DNA from: Clostridiales bacterium
GTDB lineage: Bacteria > Bacillota > Clostridia > Oscillospirales > Oscillospiraceae
Direction of reading: 5' to 3'
Assembly: GCA_022786995.1 (NCBI GenBank)
Contig: JALFUW010000066.1
Location: forward strand, 1-64,000
DNA length: 64,000 bases
Both the position numbers and the translations under genes were made by a program. Positions 35,608 to 43,936 of this stretch are shown here, piece by piece; positions within the stretch are counted from its first letter, which is position 1; every line of letters begins with the position of its first letter. Under the pieces are notes generated by a model. That model searched no databases and was not told where the DNA came from. It saw nothing but the letters and a program-made list of their open reading frames with translations.

Positions 35608-35930
35608 AGAGATTTCCTCTTTTTAATGTGCCTATCGGTTTTCGGTATCGTTTTCTGGTAGGATAAATTGTTCTTCAATTGACAATTGACAGTTGACAGT
35701 TGACAATTAAGGAGTCCCTGCGGGACAATTAAAAAATGTCATATATAGCAGGATCCTTCGGAAAACCTGTGGGTATTTACGGCTGTGGTTTATTTTTATT
35801 CATCCCGAAGGGATACCACAATTGTCAATTAAATTCTCCTTTATCTAACAAAGCATTCCCGGTCGAGGGGCCCAAAGGATGTAGGTCAAACGCCCAGTGT
35901 TCGTAACGCATTGGCCGGCGGCCCTGCCGC
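35608..35930. other. Repeat-filled gap between plsY and rsmG
   Basis: It carries a TATCGGTTTTCGGTATCG fragment related to the dispersed element, a TTGACAATTGACAGTTGACA element (35676-35832) and, at 35880-35930, another remnant (CGTAACGCATTGGCC). No gene is seen. Confidence 0.55.
35676..35832. repeat. TTGACAATTGACAGTTGACA element with inverted ends
   Basis: CAATTGACAATTGACAGTTG at the left is answered by ACAATTGTCAATTAA at the right; an inner hairpin GTCCCTGCGGGAC lies between. It is about 157 bp and non-coding. Confidence 0.6.
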
Positions 35931-36626
35931 CTACAGCGGTGACTGCTTGATCTTCGCGTACCGTCGGGGGTACTGTTTTGGTGTCGGAGCGATTTTTCGC
36001 AGGACAATCACCGCATGGGAAGCGCCGTCCACCGGGAACTCCCGGACTTCCTCCAGCTGCAGCCCCAGCTTTTTGATGGCTCCGGCGCACTCGGAAAGCT
36101 CTTCCGCGGCCTGCGCGCCCTTCATGGCAAGCACCGCACCGCCAACCTTGACGTAGGGGGCCGTCAGCTCCAGCAGAATATTCAGTCGGGCCACTGCCCG
36201 GGAAGTGGCGTAATCGTAGGATTCCCGGCGCTGGGCCACCGCTTCCTCCGCCCGTGCGGTAACGCACTCCGCTTCGATGCCCAGCTGGGGCAGGGTTTCT
36301 TCCAGCCATTTCACCCGCTTGCCAAGGCTGTCCAGCAGCGTAACCTTCGCTTCCGGGCAGGCAATCGCCAAGGGCACCCCAGGGAAACCGGCACCGCAGC
36401 CCACATCGATCAGGGTCTTATTTTTCAGATCCGTACAGCACAGCACCGTCAGGCTGTCCAGCAGGTGGAGCTTCGCCACCTGGGTATCCTCGGTGATGGC
36501 GGTGAGGTTCATGACCTCATTCTGCTTCACCATGGCCCGGGCAAAGGCGCAGAGCTTCTCCTGCCGCGCCTCCGGCAGGGACAATCCCAGAGCGGTCAAG
36601 CCTTCTCTCAGCGTTTTTTCCATCAT
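35931..36626 (-). CDS. rsmG: 16S rRNA 7-methylguanosine methyltransferase
   Basis: RsmG (GidB) methylates G527 of 16S rRNA. The 231-residue protein has the SAM-binding motif LIDVGCGAGFPGVPLAIACP and the family start (LSLPEARQEKLCAFARAMVK, then NEVMNLTAI). The stop is close to a repeat, and the last residues (PRRYAKIKQSPL) are of the usual kind. Two ATG codons stand in tandem at the start; either fits the GGGAG upstream. It overlaps the preceding DUF3810 gene by four bases. Confidence 0.93.
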   Translation of the reverse strand: MMEKTLREGLTALGLSLPEARQEKLCAFARAMVKQNEVMNLTAITEDTQVAKLHLLDSLTVLCCTDLKNKTLIDVGCGAGFPGVPLAIACPEAKVTLLDSLGKRVKWLEETLPQLGIEAECVTARAEEAVAQRRESYDYATSRAVARLNILLELTAPYVKVGGAVLAMKGAQAAEELSECAGAIKKLGLQLEEVREFPVDGASHAVIVLRKIAPTPKQYPRRYAKIKQSPL

Positions 36627-37804
36627 CCGTGATTCTCCCTCGCATTGACAATTCCCGACAAATCCACCATGGTTTCGTCGTAGGGGTCGAAGACATTCCG
36701 CTCCACGGTGATGGAAGGCAGCACCACAGTCTGAATGTGCCAGTTCACCAGCAGATCACAGACCTCGGCGTAAGAAGCGACGCCGCTTTCCTCTCCGCTG
36801 GTTTTCAAATAGGTGTCGTTGACGGTGTCGGCAAATTTTGTCGCTTTGGTGTCCTGCTTCTGGCTGAAAAATGCGTCATAGGCGTTAAAATCCGTGCGCA
36901 GCTTCTCTCCGACCCCCTCCTTAACCCGGGCAGCCGCGGCGGCAGCGGACTGGGTATTCACGCTGCACAGTGCGCTGTAGCAGTAGCGGAAGGCCATAAA
37001 ATAGGCGGAATATTGAAATTCCGGGTCAGAATTCGCGGAACAGGCCAGAAATCCGGCAAAATTTGCGTCTCGCTCGGAAGCAATGCACATTCTGTGGGCC
37101 ATTTCGTGGGCCATGGTAAAGGGCAGCAGCACGTCGGGAATCTGGGGATTCACGCAGGCCTCGCCGGTGATTCCGAAGGTGTAGCCGGTGATGCCCATGG
37201 AGGTGTACATATCCGCCCAGTCCAGCTTTTTCACCGGCAGCTCACAGCCGGCAAACACAGGGTAGTGGTTTACATAAGTCAGCGTATGGAAGCCTTCTCC
37301 TGCCTTATTCGCCAGATCTTCAAAGGCCGCAAACTGAACGTTCCCATTTGCGTCCCGATTGACCTGCTCCGCGAGGGCATTGGCCTTATCACGGTAATAT
37401 TCGGTGGCCTCGGTCAGCTCCTCCAGATTGTAGCTGGAAACCTCCAGACGCATATCGTCCGCCAGGGAACCTGCGTAGTAATTCATGCCCCACATAGCCA
37501 TATGCAGCAGGTAGATGCCGGAAAACACCGCCAGCACCCAGCCGAACCACTGGATTGGGTTCCATTTGAGAACGATCATCAGCACGAAGCTGGCTAAGAT
37601 AAGCACCCCCAGAACCACCGCCAGCAGCTGCCAAACGGGGTAGCTGATCTGGGCGGTCCAGTTGGCCAGGATATCCTGCAGGGTGCGCACCACATAGGGG
37701 TAGACCATATCCACCAGCTCCGCGTAGCGCTGCCCGAACTGGGACAGCACCCAGACAAGCGCGGCAAAGATTCCGGCAGTCAGATAGCCGAACCAATATT
37801 TCAA
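36623..37804 (-). CDS. DUF3810 membrane-anchored putative zinc protease
   Basis: A 393-residue protein with about three N-terminal membrane helices (near residues 8-28, 60-82 and 88-108) and a soluble domain carrying HEMAH in FTMAHEMAHRMCIASERDAN, the HExxH zinc-protease signature with a downstream Glu. This layout fits the DUF3810 family, whose role is unknown. GGAGGG precedes the start. It is translationally coupled to rsmG, yet the link between the two is not obvious. Confidence 0.8.
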   Translation of the reverse strand: MKYWFGYLTAGIFAALVWVLSQFGQRYAELVDMVYPYVVRTLQDILANWTAQISYPVWQLLAVVLGVLILASFVLMIVLKWNPIQWFGWVLAVFSGIYLLHMAMWGMNYYAGSLADDMRLEVSSYNLEELTEATEYYRDKANALAEQVNRDANGNVQFAAFEDLANKAGEGFHTLTYVNHYPVFAGCELPVKKLDWADMYTSMGITGYTFGITGEACVNPQIPDVLLPFTMAHEMAHRMCIASERDANFAGFLACSANSDPEFQYSAYFMAFRYCYSALCSVNTQSAAAAAARVKEGVGEKLRTDFNAYDAFFSQKQDTKATKFADTVNDTYLKTSGEESGVASYAEVCDLLVNWHIQTVVLPSITVERNVFDPYDETMVDLSGIVNARENHG

Positions 37805-37964
37805 AGGAAGCCCTCCTTTTCTGTGTCATTGTCATAGATTTTAATAGTATAACACAAAAGTCAAGAAAAGTCTTCTAATAATTCTTTAACATTCCAGAAA
37901 AAACCTTCCCTAACAGAAAGCAGGGGCTGTTTTTGAAGCAAGCGCTCGATGCGAGAATTACCTA

Positions 37965-37993
37965 TTGGCAAATATGAATGTATTACATATAAT
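37965..37993 (+). promoter_or_regulatory. Promoter and probable ArsR operator of the metalloid operon
   Basis: TTGGCA, 17 bases, TATAAT. The spacer and -10 contain the imperfect palindrome ATATGAATGTATTACATAT (37972-37990), ideally placed for an ArsR-type repressor. Confidence 0.7.
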
Positions 37994-38021
37994 ATTGATG
38001 AACTTCGATAGGAGGTGTGCC

Positions 38022-38327
38022 ATGGACGAACGAACGACAGCCCTGATTTTCAAGGCCTTTTGTGATGAAAACCGTATCCGCATTCTGAACCTTCTCCGGG
38101 GCGGAGAAAAGTGCGCCTGTCGGCTTTTGGAAGAAATGAGCATCAGCCAGCCCACCCTGTCCCACCACATGAAGCTTCTCTGCGATTCCGGCATCGTCGT
38201 GGGACGCAAGGAAGGCAAGTGGATGCACTACCGCATTTCTTCAGAGGGCGTTCAGATTGCCAAGGACTATCTGACCGGGTTAACTCCTGCCAATGCCGCC
38301 TGTGAAAGCAAGCCGTGCTGTGAATGA
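38022..38327 (+). CDS. ArsR-family metalloregulatory repressor
   Basis: A 101-residue winged-helix repressor. The putative metal site is Cys31 and Cys33 in GEKCACRLLEE, at the place of the As(III)-binding helix of ArsR; the recognition helix follows (ISQPTLSHHMKLLCDSG). The C terminus adds CESKPCCE, three more Cys that could join a site. AGGAGG precedes the ATG at 38022; the longer frame from 37965 would begin within the -35 box. It leads an operon with a permease and a thioredoxin-like protein and probably represses it. Confidence 0.88.
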   Translation: MDERTTALIFKAFCDENRIRILNLLRGGEKCACRLLEEMSISQPTLSHHMKLLCDSGIVVGRKEGKWMHYRISSEGVQIAKDYLTGLTPANAACESKPCCE

Positions 38328-38398
38328 ATCTCCGGCACGGCAAATAGCGTGGGCAAAAATAGATAAATTTCCATTTACAAATATGAAAGGGGCTTTAC

Positions 38399-39403
38399 TT
38401 GAATATTTGGGATTTTATCCAGAATCAGCTTCTGGGTATGAAGTGGCTGAACGCCGTGGTCGGCAGCGGCCTGTCCGCACTGGGGCTGGATACAGCCTCC
38501 CGCTGGGGCGGCAGCGTTCAGTTTTTCCTCTATGATGTCATCAAAATCACGGTGCTGCTGTGCTTCCTGATTTTCGTGATCTCCTACATCCAGAGCTACT
38601 TCCCGCCGGAGCGGAGCAAGCGAATTCTGGGCCGGTTTCACGGGCTGTGGGCCAACACAATCGCCGCGCTGCTGGGCACGGTGACGCCCTTCTGCTCCTG
38701 CTCCTCCATCCCGCTGTTCATCGGCTTTACCAGCGCGGGGCTGCCGTTGGGGGTGACCTTTTCCTTCCTGATTTCCTCGCCTATGGTGGATTTAGGAAGT
38801 CTGGTGCTGCTCATGAGCATTTTCGGGGCGAAGGTTGCGGTGATTTATGTCATCCTTGGTCTGATTGTTGCCGTAGTGGGCGGTACGCTGATTGAGAAGC
38901 TACACATGGAAAATCATGTGGAGGAATTCATCCGCAGAGCCAAGGGCGGTGTGGATATCGAGGCGCCGAACCTGACCGTCAAAGACCGGCTGGTGTACGC
39001 CAGGGATCAGGTGGCGGGCACCTTCAAAAAGGTGTTTCCCTACATTCTCATTGGCGTGGGCATCGGCGCGGTGATTCACAACTGGATTCCCGAAAGCTGG
39101 ATTCAGGGAATCCTCGGCAGCCGCAATCCCTTTGGCGTGATTCTGGCGGTGCTCGTGGGCGTGCCCATGTACGCCGACATCTTCGGCACCATTCCCGTGG
39201 CGGCGGCGCTGCTAGCCAAGGGCGCGCTTTTGGGCACCATTCTCAGCTTCATGATGGCGGTGACCACCCTAAGCCTGCCCTCCATGATCATGCTGCGCAA
39301 GGCGGTAAAGCCAAAGCTTTTGGGGCTGTTCGCCGCCATTTGTACCATCGGAATTGTAATCGTGGGATATTTCTTCAACGCGATTCAATATTTACTTGTA
39401 TAA
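38399..39403 (+). CDS. ArsP/YraQ-type permease (PF03773)
   Basis: A 334-residue membrane protein with eight or more helices. The motif TVTPFCSCSSIPLFIGF places Cys99 and Cys101 in a membrane segment, as in ArsP, a methylarsenite exporter, and the related YraQ permeases. It is the transporter of the arsR operon. The start is a TTG at 38399 with AAAGGGG six bases upstream; no in-frame ATG with a ribosome site is closer. Export of an organoarsenical or another thiophilic compound is likely, but the substrate is not proved by sequence. Confidence 0.82.
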   Translation: MNIWDFIQNQLLGMKWLNAVVGSGLSALGLDTASRWGGSVQFFLYDVIKITVLLCFLIFVISYIQSYFPPERSKRILGRFHGLWANTIAALLGTVTPFCSCSSIPLFIGFTSAGLPLGVTFSFLISSPMVDLGSLVLLMSIFGAKVAVIYVILGLIVAVVGGTLIEKLHMENHVEEFIRRAKGGVDIEAPNLTVKDRLVYARDQVAGTFKKVFPYILIGVGIGAVIHNWIPESWIQGILGSRNPFGVILAVLVGVPMYADIFGTIPVAAALLAKGALLGTILSFMMAVTTLSLPSMIMLRKAVKPKLLGLFAAICTIGIVIVGYFFNAIQYLLV

Positions 39404-39417
39404 CAGGAGGAAACAAT

Positions 39418-39810
39418 ATGGCGCTGTTCAATTTTGGTAAGAAAAAGGAAGAAGAAACGAAGCCCTGCTGCGGCTCTGTGCCCAAGGCAGAGGAGACTGT
39501 CGGCTGCTGCTGTGGTTCCAAAGCCAAAGCGGAAAGCACCTGCTGCGGGGCAGCTGTGGATGGCATCTGCTGCGTCAAGGTTCTCGGCTCCGGCTGCAAG
39601 AGCTGCCACGCTCTGTGGGAAGCGTCCAAGACAGCGGTTCAGAATATGGGACTGAATATTGCGGTCGAATATGTGACCGACATGGAAACGATCATGGGCT
39701 ACGGCGTCATGAGCATGCCCGCTCTGGTTGTCAACGACAAGGTAGTCTCCATGGGCAAGCTGCTGAAGGCCGCCGAGGTGGAGAAGCTGCTGCGCAAGCT
39801 GGAATACTAG
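39418..39810 (+). CDS. Cysteine-pair-rich thioredoxin-like protein
   Basis: A 130-residue protein in two parts. Residues 1-52 are a flexible Lys/Glu region with CC or CCC clusters at 17-18, 30-32, 42-43 and 51-52. Residues 53-130 form a small thioredoxin-like domain with active site GCKSC (Cys60, Cys63) and the cis-proline region GVMSMPALVVNDKVV. The core matches redox-active disulfide proteins often found with PF03773 permeases; the Cys-rich front is unusual and could hold soft metals or metalloids. AGGAGG precedes the ATG and the gap from the permease is 14 bases. Confidence 0.85.
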   Translation: MALFNFGKKKEEETKPCCGSVPKAEETVGCCCGSKAKAESTCCGAAVDGICCVKVLGSGCKSCHALWEASKTAVQNMGLNIAVEYVTDMETIMGYGVMSMPALVVNDKVVSMGKLLKAAEVEKLLRKLEY

Positions 39811-40135
39811 GGCGTATCCGAATCCCGTTTTACGGGATTGCAAGGATGAGATGGATGGGCAAGGAACCGACTGGAACGGTTGAGGGGAAACTGTTTCACG
39901 GGAAAATTATGCTAGGGCAGCGGATGTGCAGGTGACGAATCCGGCGGGTCTACGACATATGTGCGCCCAGTATATGCGGGAAGGGCTGGACAACACCGGC
40001 GCGGCGCGCCATATCTTTACAGTATTACCGCAGTCTGCCGGAAGCTGCATAAAGGAAAGCCAGGACTCCATTTCTGGAATCCTGGCAAAAAGATTTTGTT
40101 TATTTTACCTGTCGGCGAAATTGCGCCAGAATGCC
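39811..40135. other. Gap without a recognisable gene
   Basis: It begins with a small hairpin (CCCGTTTTACGGG) near 39825-39837. A short plus-strand frame (MCAQYMREGLDNTGAARH, near 39960-40012) might be the remnant of a gene but I cannot identify it. The region ends with a hairpin at 40059-40086. Confidence 0.4.
40059..40086 (-). terminator. Hairpin after the UroD-family remnant
   Basis: GCCAGGACTCCA pairs with TGGAATCCTGGC (one G-T). The T stretch on the minus strand is modest. Confidence 0.55.
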
Positions 40136-40636
40136 TTACGCGTTATACTTGCTGCAGGCTTCCAGAAACCAGCGGACGTTTTCATCGGGCGTATTGCTGT
40201 CAATACCTACGCAGGAAATGGACAAATGTCCCTCCTCGCCCTTACCGCTGGTATACAGGATACGGACGTTGGCCTCGATTTCTTCCCTGCTCTCGTGCTT
40301 CAGGTTGACAGCGGAGTACCGGGCGTTCAGAGGCAGTGTCGGGAATACGGATCGGACATAAGCCAGGTCGGAGCCAGCGCCCACCTCGGCAAAGGTCAGG
40401 CCCTTCACCTTGCTGTAGCCCTGTGCCACATGCTCCATGGTCTTACCGCAGTGGTGGATGCCGAAGGAGCCGAAGGTGTCCGCCAGCCGCTGATCCAGAG
40501 ACAGGACGAACTTCGTGTACGGATCATTGGAGATCATTTCCACAGAGCAATTGGAAGTCAGATAGCAGTCGGGCATAACCTGACGGCAGATGGCGGTAAC
40601 ACCGCCGGAGATGTCATTGGACAGAGCCTTGAACCG
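40136..40636 (-). pseudogene. UroD/corrinoid-methyltransferase family gene, 3' remnant
   Basis: About 167 codons of the C-terminal half of a uroporphyrinogen-decarboxylase-family protein (RFKALSNDISGGVTAICRQV, GIHHCGKTMEHVAQGYSKVK, GLTFAEVGAGSDL). Members without heme context are usually methyltransferases for corrinoid or CoM-type acceptors. Full-length relatives are about 330-400 residues, so the front half is missing. In-frame reading upstream meets TGA at 40637-40639, beyond which the sequence is that of a transporter gene. An internal ATG at 40574 has no ribosome site. I infer a deletion that fused two neighbours out of frame. Confidence 0.8.
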
Positions 40637-40964
40637 TCAGACAGGCAGCGCTCAGCAGTGCTCCGCCGCCGATTCCAAAGCCGATGATGGCGTAAGCGGC
40701 TGCCATCCAAACTGCCGTCAGCAGCACGGTTTTCCGTCGGCCGATGTAAGAAGGAAGAAACCCGGTGATAAAAACAGACACAAGATTTCCCCAAGCCGGA
40801 AGGCTGAGCAGCAAGCCAGCCCGGGAGTAATCAACGCCGTAGATTTCCCTCAGGAATGGCATCAGATTCCCCATAAGCACGGAGGACGCGCCGCTGACAA
40901 AAAAGGCAAACAGCGTCGCGCAGATCAAACGTTTCTCTGATGAAGCGGATGGTGTTATTTTCAT
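40614..40964 (-). pseudogene. MFS transporter gene, 5' remnant
   Basis: Only the first 110 or so codons of a major-facilitator transporter remain: helix 1 (ICATLFAFFVSGASSVLMGN), helix 2, the loop 2-3 signature as FLPSYIGRRKTVLL and helix 3, ending near AACL at about 40640. The frame then runs a few codons into the UroD-family remnant in the wrong frame and stops at 40614. Full-length members have about 400 residues and 12 helices. The promoter (40998-41026) and ribosome site (AAAGGAAC) are intact, so the remnant may still be transcribed. Confidence 0.82.
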
Positions 40965-40997
40965 ATTTCTCTGTTCCTTTATGTATAATATAAAACC

Positions 40998-41026
40998 ATT
41001 GTATCGTTTGCGGGGGATTATTTCAA
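40998..41026 (-). promoter_or_regulatory. Promoter of the MFS remnant
   Basis: On the minus strand TTGAAA, 17 bases, TACAAT, 33 bases before the ATG at 40964. Confidence 0.65.
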
Positions 41027-41048
41027 GGGCAACACCGCATAATGGGGC
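41027..41048. repeat. GGGCAACACCGCATAATGGGGC repeat
   Basis: The core CACCGCATAATGGGG recurs in reverse at 42831-42845 and, with changes, at 42786-42801. It lies next to the MFS promoter. Confidence 0.5.
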
Positions 41049-41124
41049 AAGGAAATTCGGCGGGAGCTTTTGACCCGAGCGAAGAAATGGAAAATGGGTC
41101 TCAAGCACCAAAGCGCCGCAAACG

Positions 41125-41172
41125 AAAAAAGTTGGAATTTCCCAAAGGCTCTGGGCTAATTCCAACTTTTTT
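41125..41172. terminator. Bidirectional terminator after thiC
   Basis: A long stem (GTTGGAATT / AATTCCAAC with an inner CCCA..TGGG) is flanked by A6 and T6. It lies 49 bases past the thiC stop. Confidence 0.85.
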
Positions 41173-41220
41173 GCCATATTGAAAATGCTGCCTCAACTTG
41201 CTACGCAGGCGCCTGCGACG

Positions 41221-42525
41221 TTACAGAATGTCGATGTATTCTCCGTTCAGGGCCTTATTCATGCTTCTCACCGCGCAGAACTTGCCGCACATGGAGCAGG
41301 AGTCCTCATGCTCCGGGGCACGGCTGTCCCGGATGGCCTTGGCGGTTTCCGGGTCGATGGCGCACTGCCACTGCTTTTCCCAGTCGAAGGTTCGCCGGGC
41401 GTCCGCCATGGCATCGTCCATGTCCCGGGCGTGGGGAATCTTCTTGGCGATGTCGGCGGCGTGGGCGGCAATCCGGGAGGCGATGATTCCCTGCTTCACA
41501 TCGTCCACATTGGGCAGGGCCAGATGCTCGGCGGGGGTGACATAACACAGGAAGGCCGCGCCGGAGGCTGCCGCGATGGCTCCTCCAATGGCGGAGGTGA
41601 TGTGATCGTAGCCGGGGGCAATGTCCGTGACGATGGGGCCGAGGACATAGAAGGGTGCGCCCATGCAGATGGTCTGCTGAAGCTTCATGTTGGCCTCGAT
41701 CTGATCCATGGGCATATGGCCCGGGCCTTCCACCATGACCTGAACGTTCTTCGCCCAGGCCCGCTTGGTCAGCTCGCCCAGCCGAACCAGCTCCTCGATC
41801 TGGCACACGTCGCTGCCGTCCGCCAGACAGCCGGGACGGCAGGCATCGCCCAGAGAAATGGTCACGTCATATTCCCGGCAGATATCCAGAATTTCGTCAA
41901 AATATTCGTAGAAGGGGTTCTCCTGCCCGGTCATGCTCATCCACGCGAACACCAGCGAGCCGCCCCGGGAGACGATGTTCATCTTCCGCTTGTGCTTCTT
42001 GATCTGGTCGATGGTCTTGCGGGTGATGCCGCAGTGCAGCGTCACGAAGTCCACGCCGTCCTGGGCGTGAAGCCGAACCACATCAATGAAATCCTTGGCG
42101 GTCAGGGTGGCTAAGTCCCGCTGGTAGTGGATGACGCTGTCGTACACCGGCACCGTGCCGATCATGGCGGGGCACTCGGCAGTGAGCTTCCGGCGGAAGG
42201 GCTGGGTGTTGCCGTGGGAGGACAGATCCATAATGGCCTCGGCCCCCATGTTCACCGCCGCCATGACCTTCTGCAGTTCAATGTCATAGTCCTTGCAGTC
42301 CCGGGACACGCCCAGATTCACGTTGATCTTGGTGCGCAGCATGGAGCCAACGCCGTTGGGGTCAATGCAGGTGTGCAGCCGATTCGCGCAGATGGCCACC
42401 TGACCTTTGGCTACCAAGTCCCGAATTTCTTCGGGTGTGCGGTATTCCTTTTTAGCCACGGTTTCCATTTCCGGGGTGATGATACCCTTCCGGGCGGCTT
42501 CCATCTGGGTTGTGTAGTTTCTCAT
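41221..42525 (-). CDS. thiC: Phosphomethylpyrimidine synthase ThiC
   Basis: ThiC turns aminoimidazole ribotide into the pyrimidine (HMP-P) of thiamine by radical-SAM chemistry. The 434-residue protein has the C-terminal iron-sulfur motif CSMCGKFC (Cys410, 413, 418), the substrate region ([17 protein letters not shown]) and [22 protein letters not shown] precedes the ATG. It is the shorter clostridial form without the N-terminal extension of proteobacterial ThiC. Other thi genes are absent here, and no TPP riboswitch is recognisable upstream, where a composite repeat lies. Confidence 0.95.
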   Translation of the reverse strand: MRNYTTQMEAARKGIITPEMETVAKKEYRTPEEIRDLVAKGQVAICANRLHTCIDPNGVGSMLRTKINVNLGVSRDCKDYDIELQKVMAAVNMGAEAIMDLSSHGNTQPFRRKLTAECPAMIGTVPVYDSVIHYQRDLATLTAKDFIDVVRLHAQDGVDFVTLHCGITRKTIDQIKKHKRKMNIVSRGGSLVFAWMSMTGQENPFYEYFDEILDICREYDVTISLGDACRPGCLADGSDVCQIEELVRLGELTKRAWAKNVQVMVEGPGHMPMDQIEANMKLQQTICMGAPFYVLGPIVTDIAPGYDHITSAIGGAIAAASGAAFLCYVTPAEHLALPNVDDVKQGIIASRIAAHAADIAKKIPHARDMDDAMADARRTFDWEKQWQCAIDPETAKAIRDSRAPEHEDSCSMCGKFCAVRSMNKALNGEYIDIL

Positions 42526-42834
42526 ATGTTTCTTCCTTTCAAGCGGATTCTATTCTGTGCTTATCGGAGTATTGTTGACCAATGCGTAGGGCGGAGTCAT
42601 GACTCCGCCGACGCAGTATCGACACGCAGCAATTTACGTTGAATGGTATTTGGCAAGTAAACGTCCGAGCAAATCCCGTTGGACGATCGCAAGGAGTTTA
42701 TCCAACCTGATCGGCGGGGTCATGACCCCGCCCTACTAAGATATATTCTCCTTTTGCTGCGCAAAAACCGATATGCACATGAGGGCATCACCGCGCAATG
42801 GGAGCTGCGGGCTTCAAGCGGATCTTTTGCCCCA
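42526..42834. other. Gap upstream of thiC, filled by repeats
   Basis: A composite palindrome pair occupies 42586-42736 and another palindromic repeat 42783-42849. A THI-box (CTGAGA..ACCTGAT arrangement) is not present on the thiC strand, and no clear promoter is seen. Confidence 0.55.
42586..42736. repeat. Composite GTAGGG palindrome pair
   Basis: The left palindrome GTAGGCGGAGT type (with TCATGA centre) and right palindrome ending GACCCCGCCCTAC face each other over 100 bases; an inner hairpin GTTGGA..TCCAAC is present. The left half matches the 15895 copy and the right half the 25115 copy. Confidence 0.75.
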
Positions 42835-42849
42835 TTATGCGGTGCTGCC
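42783..42849. repeat. GGGCATCACCGC...GCGGTGCTGCC palindrome overlapping a gene end
   Basis: The ends are inverted (GGCATCACCGCGCAATGGG and, reversed, GGCAGCACCGCATAATGGGG). The stop codon of the methyltransferase gene (42835-42837) lies within the right arm, so the repeat supplies its last few codons. Confidence 0.6.
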
Positions 42850-43803
42850 TGCGCTTTTACAAAGCACCAGCGTCCCGTTCAAGTCGGGAATGGGCACGGC
42901 GGGAAGCCGCTCCCCGGCCTCTGCCTCATACCGCTCTAGGGCTTTTCCCGGGCCGGGCAGCCCCGGATTTCCACAGTCGTGGAGCGGCAGATATCCCCCC
43001 GGTGACAGACGGGGCCAGAAATACCGCAGACCTTCCAAAGTCGCCCCTTCAAAGTCCACATCCAGCGACACAAGACAGAATATCTCCTCCAGGCCGTTCA
43101 GGGATTCCGGGAAGAAGCCCGGCTTGACGATGGCTTTCTCCGGGAAGGGCAGGGCCTCCAGCACCTGCCGGACAGAAGTGTTTTCGTGGGCTGCCTGCAT
43201 GGCTTCCCCGGCACCGGCGGCAGGGTCAAAGCCTTCAAAGCTGTCAAACAGGTACAGTGTCCTTTCCGGCAGCAGGCGGTTGATATTCCGGGCAAAGCGT
43301 CCCCGATAGACGCCCAGCTCCGCCACAGCCCCCGATACCTCCTCCAGACGGCGGCACAGCAGCTCCAGCGTTCCCAGACGGACATAGTCATTTTCCAGCT
43401 CCTGAACAGGTAGCGTACCGCCGCGAAGCTGCCCCGGCTCAGGAATCGTGAAATGCCGGGGAAGCAGTCTGCCGGTCAATTCTTCTCCCAGCAGCAAGTC
43501 CGCTGTTTTTCGGGAGGCAGTATTGCGGTCGGTGAGAAAAACGCCGTTTTTCAGGAACAGGCACCGCTCCTCCGGGATTCCCAGTCGGGCGCATCGGCCA
43601 GCGATTTCTTCCGCCTGACGGGTGGTGACAATCAGAAGCGTGCAGTCGGATACCGGGATTTCCTCCGGCAGCAGCACCGGCTTTCCCAGGAAACAGCCCC
43701 CGGAGGGGAAGCTGTCCACAAAGGCCGTGACGGATTCCTTCCGAAACCCCTGGGCCATCAGCTCCGACGCGCCGCAGCCTGTGCCCCAAACATAAATACC
43801 CAT
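42835..43803 (-). CDS. TylF/MycF-type methyltransferase with N-terminal Rossmann-like domain
   Basis: A 322-residue protein in two parts. Residues 1-75 look like a small nucleotide-binding-type domain (YVWGTGCGASELM, then LLIVTTRQAEEIAGRC), as in some sugar- or antibiotic-modifying proteins. From about residue 150 it matches TylF/MycF O-methyltransferases: GAVAELGVYRGRFARNINRL is the SAM site, then LYLFDSFEGFD, LVSLDVDFEGATLEGL and PGGYLPLHDC. It could methylate a surface sugar. The last residues AGSTA come from a palindromic repeat that carries the stop. It has no operon partners. Confidence 0.75.
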   Translation of the reverse strand: MGIYVWGTGCGASELMAQGFRKESVTAFVDSFPSGGCFLGKPVLLPEEIPVSDCTLLIVTTRQAEEIAGRCARLGIPEERCLFLKNGVFLTDRNTASRKTADLLLGEELTGRLLPRHFTIPEPGQLRGGTLPVQELENDYVRLGTLELLCRRLEEVSGAVAELGVYRGRFARNINRLLPERTLYLFDSFEGFDPAAGAGEAMQAAHENTSVRQVLEALPFPEKAIVKPGFFPESLNGLEEIFCLVSLDVDFEGATLEGLRYFWPRLSPGGYLPLHDCGNPGLPGPGKALERYEAEAGERLPAVPIPDLNGTLVLCKSAGSTA

Positions 43804-43877
43804 TGTCCCTCCCCCTGTCGCTTTTTGAAAATTATATCAAATATGCACAAAATAGAAACCACCTTTTCTTTTTTTCA

Positions 43878-43906
43878 TTTACAATTCGACAGAAATGCGG
43901 TATAGT
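43878..43906 (+). promoter_or_regulatory. Promoter of the molybdo-enzyme maturation operon
   Basis: TTTACA, 17 bases, TATAGT, 31 bases before the first ATG. Confidence 0.65.
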
Positions 43907-43936
43907 GTAATCATTATTATCATAGGAGGTGCCACC

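Noticed and set aside
39926-40687. 253-codon plus-strand frame covering 39.9-40.7 kb
   Set aside because: Most of it is antisense to the UroD-family remnant; the first 45 codons could be a relic but match nothing I know.
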